Source of the DNA: Ligula intestinalis
Taxonomy: Eukaryota; Platyhelminthes; Cestoda; Diphyllobothriidea; Diphyllobothriidae
Length of the DNA stretch: 64,000 nt
Reading direction: 5' to 3'
NCBI GenBank assembly: GCA_036362985.1
Contig: JAYGXS010000005.1
Coordinates: 30,601,947-30,665,946 of the forward strand
In this document: positions 11,230-23,100 of the stretch, piece by piece
How positions within the stretch are numbered: position 1 is the first letter of the stretch
How the letters are laid out: each line of letters begins with the position of its first letter
Made by a program: the position numbers and the translations under genes
The notes under the pieces: model-generated
Seen by the model: the letters and a program-made list of their open reading frames with translations, nothing else
What the model was told of the DNA's origin: nothing
The model's database searches: none

Positions 11230-11835
11230 GGAAAATTTTCGGTACCTTCATGAGGCCACATCTTAAATACGCGATTTAAGCCTGGAGACATTGGATGCGG
11301 CAGGATTGCAACGTAATTGAAAGGGTGCAGCGGTGGGCAACAAAATAAGTAAGAGACCATGGTTCACTATCACATGAGATCCGCCTAAATGACATAAAAA
11401 TTTATCCTCTGAGTTATAGGCAGTTACGCGGAGATTTGATAGAAACCTTTAGTATGGTGCGTGGCATTAACTGCGCTCTCATGTGTGGCGACCTTTTCCA
11501 ACTCGCCATTACGAATTATCTCAGGGGTCACCCCTTCAAACTGTATGTGCCCCAAGGCGATTGGATGTACGGATATATTTTTCCTCTGTGCACCGATCTA
11601 TTCCTCAGGATGCGCCCATCCTGGGCCAAAAGCCCGAAATAGCTTTATCACAGTACGCCAAGTGTGTCTGCCGGAACACTGCTATAAAAACATATTTTTC
11701 TTCTAATCGGGTCATGGTCCCGTGGAGTTACATACCTGAGACGATGATTATGTCCCAATCTGTGGAGACATTCAAACTTTGACTTAATATACACATGCCA
11801 CACCGCAACGAAAATTATGTGACAAATAAACCTTG
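11230..11835 (+). mobile_element. CR1/Jockey-like non-LTR 3' fragment, decayed
   Basis: In the + frames, YRQLRGDLIETFSMVRG..., CGDLFQLAITNYLRGHPFKL and, after frameshifts, VVPWSYIPETMIMSQSVETF align with the C-terminus of the longer element at 53.5-56.5 kb. Frames break several times. The 3' part ends in 'gacaaataaaccttgaaac', compatible with the A-rich end of a non-LTR element. Confidence 0.75.
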
Positions 11836-11973
11836 AAACACCATTGCACCATATGACGGTCTATATTTATCTGACTGCAAACTTGTTAATATTGTTTCAT
11901 GTTTCATCAGTACATGGTAGGGAACGGATACGTGGGCACCCCTTCTTTGCAGTCACCGGACATGTGGGATTTT

Positions 11974-12520
11974 TCAGGTTAAAGCACCCCCCCCGCCAAA
12001 GCCAGGGCACTCCGTGAACGGTACAGAGCATGTTTTAAATAGGGCATCGTTTTTTTTCTTGAATGCGGCAATTGTGTTGGCAGCAACAACGTCGGGGGGG
12101 GGCGTGGGGAGATTGTTCCATGCATTCACAGCGCGCCTTGAGAGTCGGTAGACGTGCGGGAGGCCATCTGTCCGTTGTACCACCAGTTTGAAGAAGTGTC
12201 CTCGCGTGGGCATGCCAAAGACTAGGTTGAAGTACTCTGCGACCTCCGGTATGTCACCGCAGATGATCACTTTGTACATCATGATTTGGTCGCCTCTGGA
12301 GCGCCGAAATTTGAGGGTAAACAGGTCCAGTGCTTTACAGTGCTCCGGATAGGTCAGCCTTCTCACTTCGGGCACAATTCTTTACCACAGTCGTCGAACA
12401 TATTCGATGTCAGTCATTTCGCTCTTCGTACACGGAAACCAAGCGGACGATCCATACTCCATGATCGGTCGAAAAAATGTGACCATGAATTCTTGAGGTT
12501 TTTATGTGACAATTAGAAAG
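11974..12520 (-). mobile_element. CR1/Jockey-like non-LTR 3' fragment, second subfamily
   Basis: Minus-strand reading gives FFRPIMEYGSSAWFPCTKSE, a stop, then PEVRRLTYPEHCKALDLFTL and KFRRSRGDQIMMYKVI, ending NAWNNLPTPPPDVVAANTIA. This is the region after the reverse transcriptase in CR1/Jockey-type elements. It lies tail to tail with the fragment at 11230-11835 but differs from it in sequence, so it is a separate family or an older copy. Confidence 0.75.
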
Positions 12521-12988
12521 ATATAAGCGCGAGCCCATTTTTTCCTCAAATATACTGACTGACCACTGAGTTAGGTCGTTGCAGCCCGAAAGTACGTCAC
12601 AGGCACATACGCTTGCGTCTTTATATACAATGCAATAAAGTTGTCATGTACGGTTTCAAGGTCATTTTAGGAAAGTGAAGCCGATTGGACTTTTGCACCA
12701 TGTTTTGTTAGTACAATAGCCAAAGGTTTGTCTTCTTTCTTTTGATTTTGTGAAATCATGTGTCGCTTTCCTAAGAATCTCTTGTCGTTCTTTATTATCG
12801 CACGGGTAACCCTGTTTATGGAGTGCACTGAATTAATTAATTCTGTGCACTTCATGGGCTATAACACATGCATATGAACTTACGTGTTCATAAAACGCAT
12901 GCAGTGAAAATATATTCCCATCAGCGAAGTTCTGCTGTTTCGGAGGCATTTGAGTTTCTCCTATCTGTTAGTATTTGCATAGTCCTAA

Positions 12989-13008
12989 CATGCCTAAATT
13001 TAGGCATG
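12989..13008. repeat. Perfect 20-bp palindrome
   Basis: catgcctaaatttaggcatg reads identically on both strands. It could be a binding site for a dimeric factor or a chance palindrome; its neighbour at 13069 makes the pair noteworthy. Confidence 0.6.
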
Positions 13009-13068
13009 CTTGGCTTTTGTATATAACTAAGTTATTTACCCGTACGTATTGGGCATGATGCCAACATC

Positions 13069-13086
13069 CGCTATTATAATAGCGGA
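13069..13086. repeat. Perfect 18-bp palindrome
   Basis: ccgctattataatagcgg reads identically on both strands and lies 60 bp after the 20-bp palindrome. Confidence 0.6.
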
Positions 13087-14772
13087 TTATAATCGGCCAC
13101 AACTGCTGCAACTTGTGCACACTTACTCGCTGCTGCTTCGTTTTTGATTTGCTACTAGGCCCCGTCGAAATATGATGTTGAAATCAACTTCCTGTGCATA
13201 TACGCATACGTAGCACCCACGCATTTTTCGGGTGAAGGTCAGTCGTTGTTGGTCATTCTATCTGAAGGAATTGCCAATTTTCAATGTGCGATAGGAATTT
13301 TTCAACGGCGTCCGGTCATGCCTCCCACTGATATCGACCAGAAGGTCATGAGCAGGGAGTGCAGGAAAAAGTTTCTGCCACCCTAAGTTCAACAGGAGAA
13401 TTGCGTACACCAGGATAGACGAGGAACAAAGTGTTGTGGCTCTGTAATTTTTTCTTCCGCGAAGCTAGTTTTATGTTACTCTCCGTGCAGAGCAATAGCT
13501 GATTGTGATTCGTTCGACCAGACCCCGGGCTACTGATAGACTCATTTCAATTCAGCACCGCAATAAAATGTATAACCAATTCACATTGCGGCCTACAGAA
13601 CTTTAACGGAAGGTACAAAATATGCAAGATCTGGCTAATATCACGGCTCATAAGTGGTCCTGACCGATACGCGCTGAAGCTTTATACCTATTTAATACCT
13701 CTAATCATACAAGGTTAGTCAAAAAAATGTCCCACCCAATGCATATTTTTTACACAGTGTCGATTTTGGTGCGTGATGATCAAAAGCCTGGGACTGCCTG
13801 TCATTTTCTGTGGTGTTGCATACCAATATTAATTAGAACTCGAGTTCTGATTCATGTTTTTAATCGGAATGAATATAAAGTGAATTGTTGTTTCATAAGC
13901 GTAAACAGAGCAAGGATTTTACGCATATACCGTCGTGTGTATCACATTTAAATGGCTTATTTGGCCGGCATACATTTAACCTTGTTACATTGAGGGCGTG
14001 GGCTCTGCTGAATAGCCCGCATTATAGATGGTCAGTGGAACCTAAGAAATTGTATACAGGGTCGGTTATTATGGAGGTTACACCCTTCAGTCTTCAGTCT
14101 GGACTCAAAAGCGTGGAATGCGATTTTAGATTGCCCGAAGTTTTCTAAAAGTTGCGCGCATGGAGATTATCTTCGTTGTATCCACTCATCTATCATTGTT
14201 TGCAACAAGCTGCTTGAAGAAATACCCCTTGGATGCTCTTTATCTTGCTCACAGTAAGTGAACCTGCCTTAGATTTTAAATTTAGGCTATTACCAAACCA
14301 TGAGCAATTGTGGATAGCTCAGTATTTCTATCAGTTACGCACACTGTAGTTGATCCCACAGTTTTCCACTTTGTATCCTTTTCCAAGGTGGCTTAGGTAT
14401 GCCTAACAGATATTTGAACTCTCTAATCAGGTTTACGAACCCTTTTGGTGGTTTGTTAATGGCTACCCTATCCCTAGTGACTCTCGTCTTATTTACGTCA
14501 CCTTAACAAGCGAAGACAACTGGAAAGAACTGAATTAATTGTTCCCAGTCTCTGGTCAGTCGGAGCGTTTTGGTGTTTTAAAGGTCCTCTTCAACGAATT
14601 GATTCTGTCGTTTTTCAACGAAACAGTAAAGCTTGAGTCCACAACCTATTGCTTTGCATTTAGCATTGACTCCTTTCCGTGAAATTTGATAGTATTTTGA
14701 ACTTCACTGGTAGTTGACGATATTCATTCTAAATCTTCATTATTTCTTTCATAGTTCTTTGACATCTGTACA

Positions 14773-14875
14773 ATGTCTTGCAACACAACAAGTGAAAACG
14801 ATATTCTGGCTACTGACGACTCAAGCCATTTAATCTCAAAGATTAAACCGGAATGTTTGCAGGAGAAGCTTGCAG
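14773..14875 (+). CDS. Zinc-finger gene, exon 1 (N-terminus)
   Basis: It starts MSCNTTSENDILATDDSSHL and continues with ISKIKPECLQ, ending in phase 1 before a GTTATT donor. The start is the first ATG after an acceptor-like 'tttctttcatag' ending at 14754. The 18 bases between (14755-14772) are in frame with no stop, so the exon could begin at 14755 and have further coding exons upstream. Joining to exon 2 restores a GAC codon and a good frame. Confidence 0.7.
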
Positions 14876-17125
14876 GTTATTTGTTCCGCCCTCCATTATC
14901 CCTGTTTTCTTTAACTCATCTTATTACTTTTCACTTTGTGGATTTCTCCACCGATTATGATAATTAAACTACTTACTTTTGTCTCATCTGCAAGACCCTG
15001 AAATTGAATACGACCCAGATGCACCCGATGTGCTTGGCACCAGCGTTCTGCGGCCGGATCCGCTTTCCATAAAATCTGAACCATCCGAAAATGCCGAAAT
15101 TTCTTATCGATCATCGAGAAAACACAGGCTTTCAGGAGAGAAGAAATCAGTTTCAGGTAAAAATATATCACGCTGAATGATTTACCCATCCGTTCCTGCT
15201 CACTTCGTTTCCAGAGCATTTAACGATGCTTGTGTCACTACAGAAAAGTTTACGTATCTAAACTTCAAGTGGAAAAACTAAAAGATGTACGTTATTCAGG
15301 AAGCCTTAGTATAAGTTCAGTTATTGCGAACGCCGACCAAACGCCTGAAGTCGAGGAATCTTTTCAGTGTGAGGGCTTTTATGTGTTGGACCTATCGACA
15401 TTCTTGCGGCCCGACAGCCTTTTGTCTATTGACGCGGTCTTCAACGTATGAAACTTGATCTCTACGTGTTGTGCAATTTTCATGTTGAAAGAAGGAGAAT
15501 TAAGTCAATAACATCTTGTGTACAAACCTTAAAATTAACTTATAAGCAGGTTATTTTACAAACGATGCAAGTTTTACTTAGGCTCTTTTCTACTTTCGTA
15601 GAATGAGAAAAAGGGAGCAGATCTTATGTAGTTTTTCCGTAGCACGGTGAAGTCGCAAAACCAAAATCAACCTGCCTAGCAAATATGAATCTGGCTAAGT
15701 TTCTGCTCCGTGATAATTAAATTGTTGTGAGCCTTCGCACCTATAATCTATGTTGTAAACCTATTGTTTATTACTTGAAGCACGAGCTATTTCCTAAACA
15801 ACCCTTATGTAATGGCTTGTAATCAATTGAAAAGCGTTTTCGGACTGTGAAATCTCCAGCCTGCCTGCGGTACCGCGTTGTTTTAGGGTTATTTTTGACT
15901 ACATCACTAGCAAAATAACGTTTTTACCATCTCCCTTTTCACACAGTACGTCACTGAGATCAGAGCCGTCTATTCGTTCAACGGAACGCGACATTTATTT
16001 ATCCTCACGTTTTTTGCCGACAGTGTCTTGGTTCCAAATTTTGCAGTTGGGACTCTCTTCCTTTTTTCATTCCAGCCGCCCAAAGTTGTTCTAAATGCCG
16101 TCTGACGTTTCGGACCCGGGCCAGAATGCTCAAACACTTGGAGCAGGAACACCCAGGTAACCTACCCCAGATTTACTTAGGTCTTAGCAGGTAACATTTA
16201 GTGTGAATTAACAAACCTCTAGTCCGTGACTCCTAGTTACTTTGTGTGTCATCCATCATGCCTTCGCGTCACTGGATTTGGCGGCATTGGCCCTGGCTGT
16301 CAGACGTGTAGGCTTGTTGGTAGACAGACTGACAGGGCTCACGTAAAGACGGCTATATATCACACCGGCCACTTATCCTTATCAATTCTGAAATTACTCT
16401 CACCTTACAAAGCTCTGATATTTGTTTGCCGCAGCATATGTTTCTCTGCTGCCATTCGATTGTCTTGTCCAGATGTTGATACGAAATTAACGTGTTCATA
16501 TTTTTTAACCTGTTATTTTGTCAACTTAAAGGAAACCTATCGGTGACTTGTGGTTCTTGCACAAATGGGTTTGCTCTGAAACTCTTCAGAATAAAAATAA
16601 TCTACAAGCCCTGTCATGTAGACAAAACGGCAGCCTAAATTTGTACCCTGACTACTCTGGCTTCCTCCACAAGTTGTCGATGACCATCTGTTTTGATCTT
16701 TTAGACTTCGATGTTTCTTCTATCCCCAAGCCTAGGCGACGGAAAAAGAAGAAGAGATTGGTTAAACAGACAGACGCATCCAATCAAGGTGGGTTATGCT
16801 TTCCAAACTATGACAAAATTATGAGTGATTTTTTGGCCAAGTACGTCAGACTCCTTAATATAAGCCATAATGGGAGTGAAAGTTGACGTTAATTGGCATT
16901 ACGGTAGCTGGCAGAATGCAGTAGTTTGCCTATTCCAATCGCCAGTGCTTGTAGGCCGCATGTTCTGTTTGCAATTTGGGTAGGTGACCTGTGTGGCAGG
17001 CGCAAAAGCCAAATTTTTGCAGAATACTAAACGCGAAGGGGTGGCGGATCCTGTTACCCGGACTGTCCCGTACACGATGGAACCACAAACACCACATATG
17101 TGTACGTGCCGTTGTATTTTCCTCG

Positions 17126-17156
<31 letters not shown>

Positions 17157-20100
17157 GACAATGATGCTATACCATACTTCCGCATAGATACTAGCTAAAA
17201 GCCCAGACACGTGTTTCGCCGATGTTTCTGCTACTGCATGATACAGCAACGAGGGGTTCGGCTCTTCAGAACAGGAAAATTCAGGAAGAGATCGCTTGCA
17301 TAATTGAGAACGAAAAGCGAGCAGCCGTTGCTTACTAAAAGGGCGTAAACATACATGGCTACTCACTTATTACGGGTAGCATGATCGCACGTGAGTGGAT
17401 GGAGGTACAGTAGTCGCCGGTTATTAAGCCCACGGTTAATAGGCCCAGCCGCGTATTAAGCCCATATCAGCTTGGGATGGAATTTAACATAGCGAAATCC
17501 GCCTGACGCTTTTTTAAACGTATCGCAAATCTTTCTTTGTTTTTGTTATTACGTAAAATACAGACAGACAGCATTCTTTTCATGTACATAACCAAGCTCT
17601 ACACATGATACAGTACGTCTGTAATGTATAGCGCCTATCCTGCGTTTGCTAATCAAGAACTAGGACTCTCCGGTTAGTGCGCCCGCCGCTTATTAAGCCC
17701 AATCTGGTCTGGGCCCGAGATAGGTTTAATAACCGGCGACTACTGTATTTTAATATTTCATAGTCAGCCAAGTGTCTTCGTTGCTGCTGTCACTTCGATA
17801 GATATGGAGGCGTCTCAAAAGACCAATGCTGTCCCAGCATAAACGTTGACGAAGACAAAGGGCTGGGATTTTAGCAGTGTTATCTTTCAGCACTCCAATT
17901 TTTATTGAATTTTGAAAGCGACAGGGTTGAGAGCGAGTTTGTTTGACTATGCAGGAAGAGGATCAACAACTTTTCCATCTTTAAAATATGCACACCTCTA
18001 GTTGCACTGAAATAGGAGTCGAGAGGGACCGGGTTACCTGAGAATTTGACTTCGACAGAGAGAACATGTTGAACATTGGCGGCGTTTTCTTCTCGAAATT
18101 AAATGCTTCTTAGTCATGGGAATCGGGAAGACTATTGTAGCAGCAGCTGGCCGAGGAATGGCGTCAGGTTTAAGGTCATTGTTCATTCGATGGTACCTTG
18201 CCGTCAGTCGACGACGCTGAGGTCTTCAGTCTAGGTGACAGCGGTATAAATTGCGAATTGCTCGAGCCATAATCACCTGATCCGTAGTAGAACACCATGC
18301 GCAATCGCCTGTCCCGTGTTATTCGCTGAGCTTTTTTAGTTTATTAGCGACAAATTCCTTTTGAAAAGACTAATGTGTCAAAAAGACACGTTCTTCGGGA
18401 TAGTAAAGAAAGTTTATTGAGTAAATTTTTGACACTGGGTCCCCAGCCGTCTTCAGACTTGGGATACTGTGCAACGGTCAATTGAAATTTTAAAAGCGCT
18501 GGTGTAGTCATATAGTCATCTAGTATGGGCACTAATTTGCGCCAGTCCGGGTCATCCGGTGTGGGCGCTAATTGTGGTTCATATTGGTCCATAGTTGTCG
18601 GTTGTAGTATCTTCCACCTTTCTTTGAGGTGTTAGTACATTCCAACCAACTTGATACGCTGGTTGATGCATGAATCCTCGGAGTGCATGACCTCAAGAAA
18701 TTATCGGCCTTCTTTTGAGGGGCAAACTCCGACGATGCGTGTTTTGTCCCATGCAAAGGTATGTACTGTGTCAAGACAATGCGTAGCCACTTCGGGCAAA
18801 TGGTCGCGTCTCTTCACTGTAAATTTGTGCTCGTGGATACGTGTAGAGAAGTATCTTTCTGTTTGGCCACAGTATACGGTATCACATACTTCGCATGAGA
18901 TTTTGTGGATGACTTCTTTCTTATCGGGGTAGCCAACCCTATTCTTAGGCTGTACTAGCTGGGTGTGTAAAGTAGCCATCTGTTTGTGCGCCACTTTTAT
19001 ATGGTGTTTCCGCAAGTGTCTTTCAACGAGTTCAGACTCATTCCTTATATGAGGAAGGCTTCGCAATATGTTTGTTTTGGGTTCCTGAGTGAAACTATCT
19101 GATTTCTTTTTGTTCGACTGTTTCTGTCTCATGCATCGCCGTACAAAGCCTCTGGAGTAATCATCTTGGGTCGGAGTGTAGGTCTATAGTCTTTATCCCC
19201 CCATATAATATTTTGTTAGTCATCGTTTGGAGTTAATTTTTTTCGCACAACTCTTATTTGTCTGATGACGAGCTGGTGAACCAGACTCGCAAATTCACAC
19301 AATCAGCATTACTCACTCCCAAACGACTTTTTCGCTAATAAAATATATCACTTAGGATGCCGATATTTCAGTGCTTTTTACTTTTTTATACAGCTGCCGC
19401 GAAGCAATTTCAGCCGCAAACTGAACCAAGTCAAAAACCTATCTGGTATTAGTTTTGACGTTATCTACCTTCACACTCTGTGCCTCTGCAGCACAAGTCT
19501 GATCTGCAGGTTTTAGTCGTATGGGGCCATTTCATCTCCTTGTTCTGATCTATCCTCTTCCTTCTCCTCCTCCTTTTCAATCTTCTTCTTCTCCGCCCAT
19601 CCTCCTCCTCCATCTTCTCTTCTTTCTCCTCTTGCTCCTCCTCATCAGCATCGCCATCGCGATAATGATACTAAAGATCCTACTCCTCATCACCAACATA
19701 AGCAGCAGCATCGTCGCCATACCCCTTTTCCAAAGTGTGGGCCTTCAGAGTGATATTGAAGAGTGTTGGTGGACTACTGTTTAGGCATGCGCAACCTCCT
19801 CCCTCCTTGACGTTTCGTTGTTTTAGACCACACAGATTTAAGGCCACAATCGATCGACGTTCTACTGCTGCTCAACTTAACTGCATATTCAAAGAGAGGG
19901 CTGTGGAGTAATGCATATTTTCTACTTCGCTTTTCCTTTAGTAGATTTGGAGGGCCTTGGATGTTAATTGAGCTCGCTCCGTTCATATCGAGGACGATTT
20001 TAAGACCTTTTACAATTGCCCCCTTCCCCCGGATGATTTCTGCGTTCCTCGTTACTTCGTACTTTTCCTTTGACTGAGCTTGCATGCAATTCTATGCCCT

Positions 20101-23100
20101 CACCTAGTAGGAAGCCAAAAAGTGGGCGAGTTTTTCTCAAAGGGTTGTTCCTTCTACTTCATGGTTCCGGTTTATTTATCTACTAATGGGGTTTTTTAAC
20201 TAGTGTCATGAGCATTCATCGGATGTGATTGCAGGTTGGTCCTGCCGACACCCTCGCTTCTATTTTTGGTAATGACTATCCAGCGTTATGTTAGCGATTA
20301 GCCTATTGGTTGGGGTTTCGGGTTTGGCAGATTTGCTTACTTTTAATTTGACCCAATTGTGAAAAAACTCTGCTATGCGGGTTCAAATCCCGCCGAATGC
20401 CGCGAGGTTTTCCACAATTGGGTCAACTTAAAATTTCATTTTCATCTTTTGTCCCTTTTCATTTGAATGATAAGTAATTATGCTTCTGTTTTTTTCAACG
20501 TTTGCATCTGTAGGAGGTGTTTATGCGCCGCGGCAATTTTTTGTTGATAGACTGAGTGAAGAGAAACTGTGTGTTTCCGAAGTGATAGACAAGAAGCTTA
20601 TGTATTAAGTGTGCCAAAGCGTTTCAAATGCGTGCACGTTGCGACTGTCGTAGAGGTTACAGACATAATATGGTTGAACCCACATGAGACCGCCATCTAC
20701 ACGCGCCACAACACTGCCAGTTCCTCCCTTTTGACAGATCTAAACTACTCACGCCCCCAGCGCGTGTGAAAGCATACTGTTCGTTGGTAGCTGCTTCAGC
20801 TAAACTGTGGGGACGATTACTAACATGGCTTCGACGTAGACCTATGGAGTCGTGTTTTCATTACCCAGTCGATTACTTTGGTCTTGGTTATCTACTTAAA
20901 TGTTAATGCGCAATACTTGTCGATTCATTGATGCTTGTTTCGCAGGTACCTATACTAGACCTGTTATTTATTTCTTTTAGATTCATCGGTAGAAAAAGAG
21001 CCGGGACCACAGGAATCAGATGAGAGAGGAACTTATGGTAAACCTTTCATCTTCACTGTCGCATGCACGTGTCGTTGATCTGAGTAGCCCGCTTTTGGAT
21101 CAAATACTACCGACATTCACTGCTGTCTTAGTCTTGAAATCTCGCAGCCGTCCTCATGGCATTCACTACTTAATCATCTACGAAGACCAGGGAGAGTGGA
21201 ATGACCACTTCCATCTCACTTGTTCTGGTTATTAATCTGGGTCGCCAACTCGAACCAAGTGTGGAGCCTCGATAGCTTGGGTGGCGAGCGCCACTTTATC
21301 GATATTAATATTCTGATAACTATTGACATGACAATGGGCCCGTGGCTTATGGGTGTCACGTTTTACTCAATATCTCGGGTCCCAAATCCAGGTGATTCAT
21401 ACCCACTGGATTGGGTTTGACTGGCTAATGACGTCTAATAAACCATAAATGGCCGTTCAGATCTTCCTTATCTTTAACTGTACACCGTTATCTACACATG
21501 TAAATAGTCGCCATTCAACTGAATGCCAGGTCTCTACATTGAGCCCAAAGACACTACAGGACGGGCATACTCCCTTGCTGGCTCGGTGATGGCCGCTGCA
21601 TCATACTTCTTTAGAATTAACTCCCGATTTATGAAGCAGAGCGGTACAAACCGGATATTCTCCCTTTTTGTCACGGTCAGTTCCCTCCTCCCCACCGATA
21701 CCGTTTAAAAAGATCTACTCGTCGTGCTTTTCCTACTCGATGCACCAGAATTTGACTAATCTGGCCTTTCTTCAGGACGTGTTTTCGCACTTTAACCCTG
21801 GATTTCATAAGCAGTCTTCCATCCACCTGAGCTCTTATTCTGCCGCTATCCGTTTGCGTGGATGTCAGTCTTTAGAATGTTCCACTCACGCTCTCTACGT
21901 TAATTAAATCCTTCCGCAGGTTGTACAAAATTCGATTTCCCATCTCGACCGAATCCTGAAACATGTTGTCGCTTCGAAGACATTAATTAAGTGGGGTTTT
22001 AATATTGACTATCATGTCAGGCCTGGATGTCGGCTTTTTAACGAACTTCTTTCTGACCACCCACAAAAATATATTCTGTAAAATATATAGTTAAAACATT
22101 TCTGGCGTACATTTATGTTCTTTTATGGAAAACATGTAGAAAACACGTTTTAATCCTCAGCCGTTAATAACAGAAGAAATTCCTTGGATATTAAAACGGT
22201 TGGATTTTGCCCACTGTGGTTCACTTGCTCCTTCAATAATCTGATCCGAACTGAACCCTTTTCTACTAACCAGCATTCTGTGTCTTAAAGCAGTTCAGTG
22301 AGTATAATAACTAACCTCAGATGTGTGTTAAACCAACCCTTCAAATGTCCATGTTTCGTGAATTAGGCATTCTACTGTATCTCTTGTCATACTTTAATTC
22401 GTGGGCTCACTGCAGATTAAGGTAGCACTTTAGAAGACCAAGCTCTCCGCTGCGCATATTTTAAAGAGTGAAATAAGGTTTATAGAAGTACCACCAAGCT
22501 GACATTAAGCGTTCTGCGATTGAGACCACCTGGCACTACCCAGTCCACCAAATCTTCGCGCGTGCTTCTCCGCAGACTAGGCCTTCACTCGTGACGAGGA
22601 CAGAAACCAATGTCCCCTTAATTAGAATATTCTTTTTTGGGCGTTTTCTGAGACAACTTCGCATTCCTCTCATCCTGTGTTTTTCCCATCTGAAGTCCAT
22701 CCTGAAGGTACGTCAGAAGATGTGCTCCCTGAGAGGCCAAAAAGGGTGAAAAAGTCTCACAGTACGTTGCCTTTTGTGTTTGTTTTTAACAGTTTTTTTA
22801 CTCTTCAAAAACCCATATTTTTTCGCTGATTCGTTCGCTGCTCCATATATATAAAACCATGGTGAATCCTTTTCAGAACTTTTGACTGGGAGCACTCTGG
22901 CCAATCTATTTGTATTGAAACCTCTTTTTTGTATGAAGTAGGTGTTAGCTTGCTCAAATATTTGCTTTTACGTCAGCGACTTTGTACCCCGCAGGTTGGG
23001 ACTGAGCAAGTAACGAAGTTCACCCTTTGTGTTATTTTACCCATCTCCATTCAACATTTTCAAACAAGAATGAATAGTGCGACGGAAATAATGGTAATTA

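Larger units (their letters stand above)
12521..14754. other. Intergenic sequence before the zinc-finger gene
   Basis: AT-rich, with no convincing exon. Two perfect palindromes lie at 12989-13008 and 13069-13086. The promoter of the zinc-finger gene presumably lies here or further upstream; no TATA box or other core element could be assigned with confidence. Confidence 0.4.
16789..20980 (+). other. Intron 4 (about 4.2 kb, repeat-filled)
   Basis: It contains an AT microsatellite, a MITE, a PLE fragment, a pyrimidine-rich tract and a tRNA-like hairpin, each listed separately. The remaining sequence has no recognised exon. Confidence 0.6.

Noticed and set aside
16899..17366. 155-codon minus-strand ORF across the AT microsatellite
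   Set aside because: It includes an (IY)n run from the microsatellite and has no family features.
19521..19784. Leucine-rich ORF resembling a membrane protein
   Set aside because: Encoded by a pyrimidine-rich low-complexity tract.
20361..20420. Complete tRNA gene at the 20.4-kb hairpin
   Set aside because: Only the T-arm-like part is present; no acceptor, D or anticodon arms could be folded.
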